Below, one piece after another: positions 46,832 to 56,598 of a stretch of DNA of 64,000 nucleotides. Made by a program: the position numbers and the translations under genes. The notes below the pieces were generated by a model. That model was given only the letters and a program-made list of their open reading frames with translations. It had not been told where the DNA came from and did no database searches. Positions within the stretch are counted from its first letter, which is position 1. Each line of letters starts with the position of its first letter. The stretch comes from Shimazuella alba (GTDB lineage Bacteria > Bacillota > Bacilli > Thermoactinomycetales > Thermoactinomycetaceae): positions 99,357 through 163,356 of the forward strand of contig NZ_WUUL01000010.1 in assembly GCF_009831235.1 (NCBI RefSeq), given 5' to 3'.

Positions 46832-46865
46832 AAAAAAGTCACTTCCTAAACAGAAGTGACTTTTT
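46832..46865. terminator. Two-way terminator between converging ars units
   Basis: AAAAAGTCACTTC and its exact complement around CTAAACA, with A- and T-runs. Confidence 0.85.
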
Positions 46866-46866
46866 C

Positions 46867-47289
46867 TTATGGATTCATAGTCGCAAACTGTTGAATACGA
46901 GCTTCGATTTCATCTCGTACTCGTTCGAAGACTTCCCACTTTTCTTCTTCTGTTCCTTGTGCTCTTGCTGGATCATCAAATCCCCAATGATCCCGTTGTA
47001 TATGTGGGGGAGTCATCGGGCATTTATCATTAGCATCCCCACAGAGTGTGATGACGTAATCCGCTTTATTCAATAGCTCTGGATTAATGATATCCGAAGT
47101 TTGATGGGAAATATCAATGCCTTTTTCAGCCATGACTTTCACTGCTTTTGGATTCAGTCCATGTGCTTCGATTCCTGCACTGTATACTTCAAAGTTATCT
47201 CCTAAATATTTCTTTCCGAATCCTTCTGCGATCTGACTTCTGCAAGAGTTTCCCGTGCAAAGAAAGTAAATAATTTTCTTTTTACTCAT
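46867..47289 (-). CDS. arsC: Arsenate reductase (thioredoxin-coupled)
   Basis: 140 residues. [15 protein letters not shown]-loop with nucleophile Cys (about residue 11), [16 protein letters not shown] with the second and third redox Cys, and [12 protein letters not shown]. This is the low-molecular-weight phosphatase type of Gram-positives. Start ATG 47289 (the longer frame runs into acr3). Overlaps the acr3 stop by eight bases. Confidence 0.92.
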   Translation of the reverse strand: MSKKKIIYFLCTGNSCRSQIAEGFGKKYLGDNFEVYSAGIEAHGLNPKAVKVMAEKGIDISHQTSDIINPELLNKADYVITLCGDANDKCPMTPPHIQRDHWGFDDPARAQGTEEEKWEVFERVRDEIEARIQQFATMNP

Positions 47290-48349
47290 CGATGACCCTC
47301 CTTGGTTTTGCTTGAAAGTATTTCTTTTGAAACCAAAATGCAATATTTACTAAACCAATAAGTACGGGCACTTCTACCAATGGACCGATAACTGCTGCAA
47401 AGGCAGCCCCAGAGTTAATTCCGAATACTCCAATGGCAACTGCAATCGCCAATTCAAAGTTGTTGCTTGCTGCTGTAAAGGAAAGAGAAACGGTTTGAGA
47501 ATAATCCGCTCCAGCCTTTTTGCCCATATAAAAAGAGATAAAGAACATGATGACAAAATAAATCAATAGGGGTACAGCAATTTGGAGTACATCGAAAGGT
47601 AACTGTACAATTTGATCTCCTTTGAGGGAGAACATGACAAAGATAGTAAAGAGGAGAGCGATCAAGGTAATGGGACTGATCATGGGAATAAAACTTTTTT
47701 CATACCAATCTCGACCCTTTGCTTTTACGAGACTAAATCGAGTGATCATTCCAGCAACGAAGGGAATACCAAGGTAAATCAATACACTTTCCGCTACTTG
47801 CCCCATCGTGATATTTACAACTTGCCCCTTAAGTCCAAGCCAAGTTGGGAAAATCGTAAGAAACAAATAAGCATAAACAGAATAAAAGAGAATTTGAAAC
47901 ACGGAGTTAAAGGCAACTAGTCCTGCTGCATATTCTCGATTACCATTTGCTAATTCATTCCAAACAATGACCATTGCAATACATCGTGCTAAGCCAATCA
48001 AAACCAAACCTACCATATATTCAGGTTTATCTCGCAAAAAGATAAGAGCTAGGGCAAACATGAGAATCGGACCAATTACCCAATTTTGGACAAGCGATAA
48101 ACTAAGAATTTTCACGTTGCGAAAAACTTGACTCAGTTCTTCATAGCGTACTTTTGCTAGAGGAGGATACATCATCAAAATCAAACCAATAGCTATAGGG
48201 ATAGAAGTAGTCCCAGCTTGATATTGAGTTAGACTTTTTACCATGCTCGGAAAAAGAGAACCTGCTCCAATTCCAATCCCCATCGCAAGAAAAATCCAGA
48301 GTGTTAAATAGCGATCTAAGAAAGAAAGTCTTCTCATCACTCCACTCAT
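47282..48349 (-). CDS. acr3: Arsenite efflux transporter Acr3
   Basis: 355 residues, ten helices. [36 protein letters not shown] with the conserved Cys, and [21 protein letters not shown] are hallmarks of Acr3 (BART family). Removes arsenite made by ArsC. ATG 48349 after AAAGG; a second ATG 15 bases inward (MRRLSF) has GGAG three bases away. Confidence 0.92.
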   Translation of the reverse strand: MSGVMRRLSFLDRYLTLWIFLAMGIGIGAGSLFPSMVKSLTQYQAGTTSIPIAIGLILMMYPPLAKVRYEELSQVFRNVKILSLSLVQNWVIGPILMFALALIFLRDKPEYMVGLVLIGLARCIAMVIVWNELANGNREYAAGLVAFNSVFQILFYSVYAYLFLTIFPTWLGLKGQVVNITMGQVAESVLIYLGIPFVAGMITRFSLVKAKGRDWYEKSFIPMISPITLIALLFTIFVMFSLKGDQIVQLPFDVLQIAVPLLIYFVIMFFISFYMGKKAGADYSQTVSLSFTAASNNFELAIAVAIGVFGINSGAAFAAVIGPLVEVPVLIGLVNIAFWFQKKYFQAKPRRVIDE

Positions 48350-48399
48350 CAAATCACAACCTTTCCATCACAATAGATGAATAGAGGCGATAATTCAGT

Positions 48400-48726
48400 T
48401 TAGTTACAAAGAACCCGAAGTCCCTTTTTCTTTAGTTCCTCGATTTCTTTCTGCATGTCTGGGAGTGTCTCTAAGATCGATTCAAAAAAGGGATAGTTGC
48501 TCCCATCCAAGGAATAAAAGACCCATTGTCCGTTTCGACGCTCTTTTACCAACTTTGCTGTTTTTAATTTTCTCATGTGCTGAGAAACAGCAGGTTGACT
48601 AATCTGGAGAATCTCCACAAGTTCACAGACACACAACTCATCTTCTTTTAATAAAGAGAGGATGTGTAAACGAGTCTTATCCCCAAGGATTTTAAGACAT
48701 TCTGCTAACTGCTCCCAATTCAACAT
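48400..48726 (-). CDS. arsR: ArsR repressor (second, classical)
   Basis: 108 residues. LKILGDKTRLHILSLLKEDELCVCELVEILQISQPAVSQHMRKLKTAKLVKERRNGQWVFYSL. The ELCVCEL motif with its Cys pair is the arsenite site of classical ArsR. GAGGTGATG stands before ATG 48726, and a perfect operator overlaps its promoter. Confidence 0.92.
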   Translation of the reverse strand: MLNWEQLAECLKILGDKTRLHILSLLKEDELCVCELVEILQISQPAVSQHMRKLKTAKLVKERRNGQWVFYSLDGSNYPFFESILETLPDMQKEIEELKKKGLRVLCN

Positions 48727-48739
48727 AGTACATCACCTC

Positions 48740-48771
48740 ACAAATATATAAGCATATGCTTATATATTTGT
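48740..48771. promoter_or_regulatory. ArsR operator
   Basis: A perfect 32-bp palindrome; each half reads ACAAATATATAAGCAT. The TATAAG part fits a -10 box on the minus strand, so ArsR would block its own promoter. Confidence 0.75.
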
Positions 48772-48779
48772 CAAAATTA

Positions 48780-50059
48780 CTGTTGCCATTGAAATATGCA
48801 TCATTAGTTGAATGAAAGAGGGTAGTAACAATGGAACGACATCCGTCAAATCCGTTATAAAACTTTTTTGTTAGATGTGTTTATTATTTCTATCGATATT
48901 AGTAACGTAATTTTTTGTGTCTAGGAAGGGAAGTTGAAAGTACATGCTGAGTTGTTACCACAACATAAGGTGGAAGAAATAGAGAAGTTAGAATCCTTGT
49001 ATACTAATAGTTTACGAGTGGATGAGGATGAGCTTCGGGGAGATTGCAAGAAAGGCTGCCGAAGCAGTCAAACAAGCGGTTCGACTGACAGAAATTGAGT
49101 TGACAGGCAATATTCGAGAGAACAGCCTAGTGGATCATGGAAGATTATTTTAGTTTATGGAACATGAAAGCAACAGGGAGCTTTGAGCTATAAGGTATAT
49201 ACTGCTGTATGCTCGTTATGCCAACGATAGAACCGGGATTTATGGTCTTTCAGGGAAACCCATCCAATCTAAGAAGTAAGGGAACACCATTACTCCAAAG
49301 CGTCCCGATGATGTTCTTGTTTTTGAAATCGATGGAAAAACCATCTTTGCTAAAGCAGTGAAATCACCAAGAGCACCACTGGTATTTCGAGTAGGTGGAA
49401 AGACGGTACATGCCATGAGCGTGAGAGGGATAAAAGGGAGAAAATATGTAAAAAAAGCCATTTCAAAAATGGAACAAAGAAAAGTGGAATTTGTAGAAAT
49501 AGCATTGGCGAAAGTTGGGTTAACATGAGTTACGCTATTGACACCCGTAAATTAGCAGAGATACGCAATGAAATAAAAGAAGCTATTTTACAAAAGTTAC
49601 AAGACTCAAGATCAGATGTATCTCCTGTCGCTTCAAGTATATGGCGATCAAATGGAAGTAGGAAAATCCCTGTCCTATGATACTGCCTGCTTCTCATCAA
49701 CCAGAGTTGAAAGGAGGACATACAGCCCTTCATGATTTCATCTTTTATTTTTAGTCATGGTGCATGATTTAGAATCCATCACAGAAAAAGAGTTAGCAGA
49801 AGAGATAACCGCTAGAATATATGATGTGATCGTTTCAGATCGAACGCTAGGAAAGAAAGTGTTTGATGTACGAGCTTTAAACTTTGATTAAGCTATGAAG
49901 CAGTTGCAAATTCCAATATCTATTGGGCAAGCTGTGAATTTGCTTTTCGGATTCAAAGAAGAGAGTAAGTCAGTAGAAGTTCATAATAAACTAGAATGTA
50001 TATTTTGATTTTTGTATACTGTAGATACGGAACCCACAACCCTGTAATTAGGAAGGAAG
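48780..50059 (+). pseudogene. Prophage structural-gene debris
   Basis: Several short frames without starts: DDVLVFEIDGKTIFAKAVK with KYVKKAISKMEQRKVEFV (49300-49525, like HK97 gp10-type tail-completion proteins), SYAIDTRKLAEIRNEIKEAIL (49526-49640), and LESITEKELAEEITARIYDV (49760-49890). All are interrupted by stops or shifts. Order and content suggest a tail-gene segment, but I cannot name a phage. Confidence 0.45.
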
Positions 50060-50068
50060 ATGGTCATT

Positions 50069-50368
50069 ATGACCACGCTGAAGCAAACCTTCATGTCGGC
50101 TGTCCAGAACGCTCTCAATGGTGAGCGAGGTAGGGTTCGGACCTATGTTCAGAAAGCAGTGAACGAGTTGCTCGATGAGCAGTCAGAGGAAGAGCTGGAT
50201 AAGCTCGATGACATGTATCAGACCCTGTGGTTGAGGTACAACAGTTGGAATGTTGGGATCAAGGAGTTCGTGAATGCCTACATCTGGTACATCACGAATG
50301 TGTTCGATGACGAAACTCTCTGGTCTCAGCACCTCAACAGTTATAGAACTCGTCTGGCAGCTGAGTGA
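50069..50368 (+). CDS. Small orphan GC-rich gene, 99 residues
   Basis: Not recognised. ATG 50069 lies 9-12 bases after GGAAGGAAG (ATG 50060 abuts it). Helical, acidic middle (LLDEQSEEELDKLDDMYQTLW) and aromatic C-terminal part (FVNAYIWYITNVFDDETLW). No membrane helix. Codons such as ACC, GTC, CTC, CTG, ATC and AAG prevail, unlike the AT-rich genes around. A perfect ten-bp hairpin with loop AAT follows, then a standard terminator. Confidence 0.6.
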   Translation: MTTLKQTFMSAVQNALNGERGRVRTYVQKAVNELLDEQSEEELDKLDDMYQTLWLRYNSWNVGIKEFVNAYIWYITNVFDDETLWSQHLNSYRTRLAAE

Positions 50369-50407
50369 TCTTTTACTTTATGGAGTCTGCTCCAGTGAGT
50401 GAGGTTC

Positions 50408-50430
50408 CCGGTCGAGCAATGCTCGACCGG
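50408..50430 (+). other. Perfect 10-bp hairpin after orphan gene
   Basis: CCGGTCGAGC, AAT, GCTCGACCGG. No T-run. Confidence 0.75.
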
Positions 50431-50460
50431 ATGCAAATAATGAAATACAAATAGAAAAGT

Positions 50461-50500
50461 AACAAGCTAATTTGGTGCGATAACAAGTTAGCTTGTTTTC
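50461..50500 (+). terminator. Intrinsic terminator
   Basis: AACAAGCTAA pairs with TTAGCTTGTT, followed by TTCTTTT. Between here and 50757 only a 31-codon frame (50541-50636, MEARANCLLFTKSGYD start) is open; it may be a remnant. Confidence 0.75.
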
Positions 50501-50757
50501 TTTTATAGTAAGAAGAAATACATGATAAAATAACTTGGGCTATGGAAGCTAGAGCTAATTGTCTGTTGTTTACTAAGAGTGGTTATGATCTCAGGTTATT
50601 ACAAAAAGCTTTAAATAAGATATATTCGAATGAATAAAAGAATAAAGGGGAAATCCATGTAAGATTTCCCTTTCCTGCTATAATAGTTATTTGTACCTAA
50701 CAATTTTATTTTCGCTAAAAAAATGGATTATCCATTCATGAAAGGTTTGATTTTGGT

Positions 50758-51381
50758 GTGGATACCACCATTTATATAGTAAGACATGGACAAACAGAAT
50801 GGAATATAGAAGGACGTTTACAAGGGAGACTAGACTCTCCGTTGACAGATGCTGGTGTGGAACAGGCTAAGCAATTAGCACAACGTTTGCAGAATATCTC
50901 CTTTGATTCCATTTATTCTAGTTCAAGTAACCGTGCATTTTCTACTGCACTTCATTTGAAAAAAGATCGAGCAATCGAAGTGAATAAATCAGATCACCTT
51001 ATGGAGATGGATTTTGCAACTTGGGAAGGGAGGAAATGGAGTGAAATTCAGGATTTATTCCCTGAAGAATTACTACTCATGAATGAACACCCAGAACGTT
51101 TTGAAGCAAAGGAAACTAAAGGAGAAACCTTTCATGATATGCAGAAGAGATTAGCATCTTTTATTGATCAAATTTTAAAACAGCATGCTGGACAAAACAT
51201 TTTACTCGTATCCCATTCCATTACAATTAAGGTGCTGATTAACTATCTCCGAGGAGGAAATTTAAAGTATTTATGGGATGGACCAGATATTCATTGGGCA
51301 AGTCTGTATGAAGTTGGTTTTACAGAAGATAAAACGAAAATATTTTTTGAAGGAGAGGAAATCCTTCCTTTGCAATATTAA
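50758..51381 (+). CDS. Histidine phosphatase, copy 2
   Basis: 207 residues from GTG 50758, near-identical to the gene at 6709 (same YIVRHGQTEWN, SSSNRAFSTA, GETFHDMQKRLASFID, VSHSITIKVLINYL). Changes are scattered (for example CWEG to TWEG near residue 83). The similarity begins upstream of the start (GAAAGGTTTGATTTT), so a whole segment was duplicated. Function as for copy 1. Confidence 0.85.
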   Translation: MDTTIYIVRHGQTEWNIEGRLQGRLDSPLTDAGVEQAKQLAQRLQNISFDSIYSSSSNRAFSTALHLKKDRAIEVNKSDHLMEMDFATWEGRKWSEIQDLFPEELLLMNEHPERFEAKETKGETFHDMQKRLASFIDQILKQHAGQNILLVSHSITIKVLINYLRGGNLKYLWDGPDIHWASLYEVGFTEDKTKIFFEGEEILPLQY

Positions 51382-51446
51382 ATTACAACATGACCTGATC
51401 AGAAATATGTACTTCGCCCAGATGTACTACATTGGAGGTGTTTTTT

Positions 51447-51719
51447 ATGACGAAGTACTCACTAGAGACGAAATTAGAAGCAGTGCAAGCCTATTTGGAT
51501 TGCGTAGAATCGTATAAGGATGCCGCTCAAAAGCATCAGTCAGATCCTTGTATGTAAGACGTTGGGCGGATAGGTATCGAGAGCATGAAGCATTTCAACC
51601 GAGAATTAGACCGTTATATTCATTGTTACAATCACAAACGAATGAAAATAAAAGGAAAAGGTATGAGTCCGATTCTAATCGAACTCATGCTCAACAAGGG
51701 GATTAAATTTCGTGTCTAA
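51447..51719 (+). mobile_element. IS3/IS150-type remnant with large internal deletion
   Basis: Begins MTKYSLETKLEAVQAYLD (start of the OrfA transposase) and ends with YIHCYNHKRMKIKGKGMSPI, the end of OrfB. The middle, over a kilobase in intact elements, is missing. Outer sequences CTGATCAGAA (about 51401) and the complement of TTCAGATCAAAG (about 51730) look like worn terminal repeats. It splits the duplicated phosphatase/DUF218 block. Confidence 0.7.
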
Positions 51720-51787
51720 TTTTTTGGGTTCAGATCAAAGTCAAGTCAGAGCCATACCAGTGTCCCTCTAGGCTTTATGTTAGCACT

Positions 51788-52333
51788 TTAACTTGGATCT
51801 ATATACAGACGTAATAGTTTTTCAGTGGAAGAGAAAGCAAGGTTATTCCAAGGAATTTCATTAAAATAGAAAAAACAACCTCGTGCACTTTCAATGTTAA
51901 CAACTACTTCTTCATTATCAGCAATTGTTTCGTAGGTTAATTGGATTAGTCCATCTTTAGGAGAAGAGAATGTATCAACAATCTCATTTACCTCTACAGA
52001 AAGACCTGTTTCTTCCTTCACTTCCTTTTTTATTGTTTCAAAAAGATCATCTCCACGTTCTACATGTCCTCCTGGAAATGCCCATAATCCTTTCCCAGGT
52101 TCTTCGTCTCTCTGAAGCAGAAGTACTTTGTCTTTTTTTCTATTCAGAACAATCGCTACAACTGCCAATTTTGGATCTAAGTAAAATATAAATTGACACT
52201 GATGACAAATAAGCTGAGGTTGGTTGGGAATATGTATGTCTTCTAGAGAGAATTGGTGTCCGCAGCGTGGACAAAATTTTAGATCCTCTTTTTCATATTT
52301 CCACTGGTAGGTAAAATAGAGCTCTTTATTCAT
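51788..52333 (-). CDS. Nudix hydrolase with zinc ribbon
   Basis: 181 residues from ATG 52333 after AAGGAG. N-terminal zinc ribbon CPRCG..CHQC (about residues 21-47) as in NudC-type enzymes, then the Nudix box GGHVERGDDLFETIKKEVKEETG. Hydrolyses a nucleoside diphosphate derivative such as NADH or ADP-ribose; the exact one is open. Confidence 0.83.
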   Translation of the reverse strand: MNKELYFTYQWKYEKEDLKFCPRCGHQFSLEDIHIPNQPQLICHQCQFIFYLDPKLAVVAIVLNRKKDKVLLLQRDEEPGKGLWAFPGGHVERGDDLFETIKKEVKEETGLSVEVNEIVDTFSSPKDGLIQLTYETIADNEEVVVNIESARGCFFYFNEIPWNNLAFSSTEKLLRLYIDPS

Positions 52334-52796
52334 TTTAAATCTCCTTAGTGATGGGCTCGTTGTTCCGAATAAGAGTCCAGATATTAAAATACATATACAT
52401 ATTTTCAATTTAATGTCTTTTATTAATCATTGCTAGAATATAGCTAATATTTAATGATTTTCTATTGCTAGTAATCATGTCTATTACAATTAGATAAAAA
52501 AAGTTCCAAATGCTTTTAATCTTCTTTATTGGTAGTAATAGAAGAAAGACTCTGTGACGAGCCTTTTCTGAGTTGTTGCTGTCGAAATCAATTTAAGTTC
52601 TTATTATTGATTATTTAACATCAAAAACGTGCCTAGCTCATATCTAGATGTTGGCTAGAAAATCCAATGGAAAATGGAACGTAAATTAGGTAGTGACGCT
52701 GGTATAACTCTAACCTCTGGTTGTTCAACACCCTATCTTGCCAACTCGGATATACGTTTTTCTTTGGTAACAACTCATATTTCATTCGTTATAGAG
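52334..52796. other. Gap without supported feature
   Basis: AT-rich, no frame with ribosome site, no hairpin that I trust. Confidence 0.5.
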
Positions 52797-53513
52797 CTAA
52801 AGATCGCCTTTCGCTCTATATAATTTAATTCGTTCGATTTCACCATGAACAATGTGGCGATTTTTACTCGACAGAAACCAAGTGGCGGGATGCCATCCAT
52901 TTGTATCAGAGAAGTTCGTGATCTTTATATCATGTAAATCAAAAACCTTCTTAAATGTAAGATAGGTGCGAAGTTGATGGAATGGAGAAGTCACTAAGAT
53001 GATGTGAGTGAAATGATGTTCTTTTAACAGATCAAGCAAAAGCACATATTCTGCGTTTTCACGTGTGTGCAAGGATTGATCTTCCACTAGAATGGAGTCC
53101 GCAGGAATCCCCATAGCCAAAGCTTTATTTCGTAAATAGTTGGCGCCAAGATTTACATCCCATGTCTCAGCTGCCCTCGCAATATCTTTTTCTTGAATTC
53201 GGCCGTTTCTAGCAGCAGCTTGAAGGTCGTCTAAAGGGATAAGATTTGGTTCTCCAGAACCGGCTACTTTCGCACTAAACCTACCACTACAAATGATGTA
53301 AGGAGCCCACTCGTTGCGGTACAAATTGATAGCTGTCTGAATTTTACTATCTAAAAATTTGATATTGCCCCGTGTACCTGCAAGTACAACAATTGCGTCG
53401 GCCTTATGTAACCGATTCCTCAAGGCAAACTGTTTACCCTTAATGTAGAAGATCAACCAACTTAAGATAAACAAAAAGACTATTGAGCTTGCAGTAAGAA
53501 GGATTGTTTTCAT
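52797..53513 (-). CDS. DUF218 membrane-anchored protein, copy 2
   Basis: 238 residues, the paralogue of 7563-8270. Same helix at the N-terminus and blocks KADAIVVLAGTRG, HTRENAEY and LVTSPFHQLRTY, with three residues inserted after YVL (LLDLLK). Its regulator partner upstream is truncated, so its control is lost or changed. Confidence 0.8.
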   Translation of the reverse strand: MKTILLTASSIVFLFILSWLIFYIKGKQFALRNRLHKADAIVVLAGTRGNIKFLDSKIQTAINLYRNEWAPYIICSGRFSAKVAGSGEPNLIPLDDLQAAARNGRIQEKDIARAAETWDVNLGANYLRNKALAMGIPADSILVEDQSLHTRENAEYVLLLDLLKEHHFTHIILVTSPFHQLRTYLTFKKVFDLHDIKITNFSDTNGWHPATWFLSSKNRHIVHGEIERIKLYRAKGDL

Positions 53514-53740
53514 TTTTCACCAGTCAGTATGTCACTTAAATCAGTAACATACTGATCCTTTCTCCAAGGGGATTGTAACAATTTACGGTGTAGATCTTTC
53601 ACTTTACTTATTATCTTACTAGAGCCAATGGAGTTTGCCAGTTGAAAAGCACCTTGTGCATAGCGAACAGAAGCATCAACAGCTCCCAATCCATAATAAG
53701 CCACAGCTTTTTGAATCAATAACCTTGCACGACCTCTCAT
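53510..53740 (-). pseudogene. HTH-TPR regulator, copy 2 (only the last 76 residues)
   Basis: RGRARLLIQKAVAYYGLG to the end ILTGEK corresponds to the C-terminus of the protein at 8267. Homology stops at about 53740, where a foreign piece encoding KNLEKIRALEAKIKELEGQ begins on the other strand. The helix-turn-helix is gone, so it cannot regulate. Confidence 0.8.
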
Positions 53741-54134
53741 ACTAATTAATGAAAAAAATCTCGAAAAAATTCGAGCATTAGAAGCTAAGATAAAAGAATT
53801 AGAAGGACAAGTAGAAAAGATAGAGAAGTAAGTTAATTAGAATTGGAACATTAGGAATATATCAATATTTTAAATGGATGCAAACTCTCTTATTAATTCT
53901 AATTGAGCAAAATCGGGATTATATTTAATAACTCACAAAGAAAGAGAAAATAAAAGCCCCTCTAAACAGCACAGTGTACCTTCAATTATTACGGAGCTAG
54001 GTAAATAGTGATTATTTGTATCTATATTTGCTTAAATGCAACTATTAGTCTAAGTAGTCTGTGGGATCTACTTCTATCCAATCGAGTTTATCACCAAGAT
54101 CTTTTGGATCTGCATTGCTCATGCTTGCCAGTTT
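53741..54134. other. Junction piece and gap
   Basis: 53745-53832 on the + strand encodes a coiled-coil tail (LINEKNLEKIRALEAKIKEL, ending VEKIEK) without start, probably phage-derived. The rest is AT-rich without gene. Confidence 0.4.
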
Positions 54135-54557
54135 TCAGTTATCACCTTCTTTTTTCATGTTTATTTCTAAGTATGAATCTTCTTTTTTATTACTGACCCA
54201 GATGACAATATAATCTAAACTTGTTGCTGTTCCTTTTGGAAAGCGGATAAGGAAAGAGCGTTGAGTATCTGATTTATGCTTCCTTGGTACATTAGCAACA
54301 TAATAATGTTTGTCTAAACCCGTAGTCATGTATTGAGTTATTTCAAAAATATCATTTTCATCGTATAGATTTTTATCCTTGGCTTCAAGAACAGAAATGA
54401 TTTTTGCAAGACGTTCTTTTGCAGATGTTTTATCACTCTTGGCATATTGGTTATTAATAAAGGTAACACCAGCTATTTGGGCATCATCTAAACCGCAGCC
54501 AGCAATCATAGTAGTACCTATCAAGAGTAAAAGTCCAGTTAATACCCATTTTTTCAA
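54135..54557 (-). CDS. Lipoprotein of unknown function
   Basis: 140 residues from TTG 54557 after GAGGTGGAG. Signal MKKWVLTGLLLLIGTTMIAGC with lipobox IAGC, so anchored outside the membrane. The mature part (about 120 residues) has alternating strands and a helix (SAKERLAKIISVLEAKDKN), FEITQYMTTGLDKHYYVANV and TSLDYIVIWVSNKK; no domain recognised. Confidence 0.75.
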   Translation of the reverse strand: MKKWVLTGLLLLIGTTMIAGCGLDDAQIAGVTFINNQYAKSDKTSAKERLAKIISVLEAKDKNLYDENDIFEITQYMTTGLDKHYYVANVPRKHKSDTQRSFLIRFPKGTATSLDYIVIWVSNKKEDSYLEINMKKEGDN

Positions 54558-54694
54558 TGTACTCCACCTCAAATATATGAACTTTGCCACTTTTAATAGT
54601 ATATAGAAGAGACAGATGATTGTCTTGCCCAATGAAAAGGCTTACGGTTTATTTGTTTTTCTATTGTAAGAATATTAATAAATATGTGATAAAG

Positions 54695-54850
54695 ATGGGT
54701 AGAAAAGTAACATTTACTTTAATCGTAGGAATTTCAAACGCTGAATAGAAAGAAACATTCACACTTGAAGAAGAAGAGGACTATCAGTCAGAAGAAGAAT
54801 TAGAGGAAATTTGAAATAAGTGTGGAGAAATTGGGTATTAGAACAAATTG
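54695..54850 (+). pseudogene. Decayed small gene
   Basis: MGRKVTFTLIVGISNAE, stop, KETFTLEEEEDYQSEEELEE, stop. Frame kept across two stops, so once coding; family unknown, phage-like. Confidence 0.45.
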
Positions 54851-54924
54851 ATGGTGGAGTAGACATTGGATAAAAGTTTAATTTTCTAAAGATGTGGCTT
54901 ATTTTCTCTTCTAATGCACGAAGC

Positions 54925-54953
54925 GCGTGACACCACCGTATGGGGTGTCACGC
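54925..54953 (-). other. Perfect 10-bp hairpin after orphan gene
   Basis: GCGTGACACC and GGTGTCACGC around nine bases. Twenty bases after the stop of the minus-strand gene at 54973. No T-run. Confidence 0.7.
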
Positions 54954-54972
54954 ACTCAGGCTACCGCTTCAG

Positions 54973-55422
54973 TCAGACACAAGGTGAGTGAGGTGACATC
55001 CCTGCTTCCTCCTGCATCTTCATCACCCACTCCAGCAACTCCTCCAGGTCCTTGAAGTCCTTCTCGAACTTCATGAGCACGGTGAGGGTTCCCGAGATAG
55101 TTGGCCAGAGCGGAGCCTGACCCTTGAACTGGGAGAGTGGTTCGTATAGATCCCTTACCTTCTTGATGTCGTTGCGAAATCCATCGACCCAGGGCCACTT
55201 AAGGGCGTCAGTTCCCGGCTTGACCTTCATCTGCTCGACCCCCTTGGGGAGCAGGTAGTCTCGGGCCAAATCGCCAAGCATCCAGATGGTCGACCGCATA
55301 TTGCGTTCGAGTTTGAGAGCCAGTTCCGACTCGTTGAGGTTGTCCTTGAACAGATCGATCGCATACACCGCAGTAGCGGCGCTCGCGTTCGTCAGTTGGA
55401 GCAGGGACCTGAAGTCACTCAC
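54973..55422 (-). CDS. Small orphan GC-rich gene, 149 residues
   Basis: Not recognised. GTG 55422 lies five bases after GGGAGG with a TATAAT box (about 55450) upstream; a further 44 codons upstream to 55554 are AT-rich and not part of it. Helical protein: ATAVYAIDLFKDNLNESELA, STIWMLGDLARDYLLPKGVE, LVLMKFEKDFKDLEELLEWV-type end. The GC rise begins exactly at the ribosome site. Has the same design as the genes at 4218, 50069 and 56335. Confidence 0.6.
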   Translation of the reverse strand: MSDFRSLLQLTNASAATAVYAIDLFKDNLNESELALKLERNMRSTIWMLGDLARDYLLPKGVEQMKVKPGTDALKWPWVDGFRNDIKKVRDLYEPLSQFKGQAPLWPTISGTLTVLMKFEKDFKDLEELLEWVMKMQEEAGMSPHSPCV

Positions 55423-55636
55423 GGTAGCCTCCCTAGGCTTGTAGGTATGTACATTATATATGATTTGCCTATTAGTAGAAACATTTCTATTGTGATTTTT
55501 TCTTAGATATATGGACTTATCTATACTGCTATTTGAAGTTAAAGAATTTAGCACACCAAATAGCAGATCTAATTGGGGTAAATATATTTCTTTAGGTTAA
55601 GAAAATACTAAAATTTTATAAAGGAGATGGTGCTAA

Positions 55637-55822
55637 ATGCTAAAATACAAAGTTGGCGACAAAGCCGTAATTTCAGGAGATCGTTCTGGTCATGGATTTA
55701 AAATGAGAACAATACTGACAATTACAGAGTTGTTTCTAGAAGGAACTCCGCCACACTACTATACTAGTGATAAGAATGGAGATTCTTGGTATGTTAGAGA
55801 AGGTGATCTTTCGTCATGCTGA
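55637..55822 (+). CDS. Small protein, 61 residues, SH3-like
   Basis: AAGGAGATGGT precedes ATG 55637. Strand-rich: YKVGDKAVISGDRSGHGFKM, LTITELF, YYTSDKNGDSWYVREGDL, the look of a small KOW/SH3 barrel as found in phage and prophage. Function unknown. Confidence 0.6.
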   Translation: MLKYKVGDKAVISGDRSGHGFKMRTILTITELFLEGTPPHYYTSDKNGDSWYVREGDLSSC

Positions 55823-55889
55823 ATAAAAGAAATCACACTTAATAACCAAAATAAAAAGTAATAAATAATTATGTAATGGGGAGATGTCT

Positions 55890-56162
55890 ATGAATAACAA
55901 GACAAAGCGAGCTCAAATTGTGCTAAGGGATGGTTGGCATATAGACACGCCGACTGGCGATGTTTTATGGGAATGCCCAACAAGTGGTCAACCAATGGGG
56001 GAGCCAAGGGGTAAGAACTTTTATGAAAATGGGGACAGTTAGCATTGTGATGTTTGGAATAATCCCTGTGGTCATATTGCTAAGTATGTTAATCTTAAAA
56101 TGAAGAGAAATGATGGAACATTCGAAACTTGGAGAGACATACTCTGTAAACGAAAGAAATAA
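55890..56162 (+). pseudogene. Cys-rich small ORF with internal amber codon
   Basis: GGGGAG precedes ATG 55890. NNKTKRAQIVLRDGWHIDTP, then WECPTSGQP, a TAG at 56040, and in the same frame HCDVWNNPCGHIAKYVNLK to the stop at 56160. Cys and His on both sides suggest one zinc-binding protein of 90 residues broken by a single substitution. Family unknown. Confidence 0.5.
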
Positions 56163-56287
56163 TGGTTTGCCTTGCTTTTGATAATACTCAAACTTATAAG
56201 AATTCAGGTTTTTCAAATTTGTAATTTATTTATATGAGCAACCTCTTTTTTATTCTAAAAAGATACGAAGTAAAGTAAAATAGAGGT

Positions 56288-56308
56288 TAGCATAAAATGA
56301 TTATGCTA
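56288..56308. promoter_or_regulatory. Palindrome before orphan gene
   Basis: TAGCATAA, five bases, TTATGCTA, 27 bases before ATG 56335; a possible operator. Confidence 0.45.
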
Positions 56309-56334
56309 TTTGTTGAACCTTTTTTGGAGGGGAA

Positions 56335-56580
56335 ATGGATCTCAGTAAGGAATCAGTTCCGGAGAGACGAGAGAATGGACGTCATGCTTCTACTTACTCT
56401 AAGCCGGTAAAGGTGAGGCGCCGAAGCCGTTTGGGGAGAATCTGGGACGGTTTCTGTGAAGTAGTTGAAGCCTGTCTTGATTTTGGCATTGATGTCTTGC
56501 TTCTGCCCTTCCGAATCATCTGGTGGTGCCTTAGGGCGCTAGGAAAGGGCCTGGAGGCTCTCGGAAGCATCTTCGATTGA
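56335..56580 (+). CDS. Small orphan GC-rich gene, 81 residues, membrane peptide
   Basis: Not recognised. GGAGGGG precedes ATG 56335. N-terminal 35 residues are strongly basic (KPVKVRRRSRLGR); the remainder is amphipathic/hydrophobic (VEACLDFGIDVLLLPFRIIW), so it may insert into membranes. GC-rich codons, and a perfect 13-bp hairpin follows. A toxin-like peptide is one option, but no antitoxin is seen. Confidence 0.55.
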   Translation: MDLSKESVPERRENGRHASTYSKPVKVRRRSRLGRIWDGFCEVVEACLDFGIDVLLLPFRIIWWCLRALGKGLEALGSIFD

Positions 56581-56598
56581 TCCTTTCACTGAATCAAA

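Noticed and set aside
38127..48726. Many antisense frames of 60-150 codons over the transporter and ars genes
   Set aside because: They mirror well-supported genes and have no start context of their own.
55423..55554. Longer version of the GC-rich protein at 54973 (193 residues)
   Set aside because: Extra part is AT-rich and covers the GGGAGG site and TATAAT box of the GTG start at 55422.
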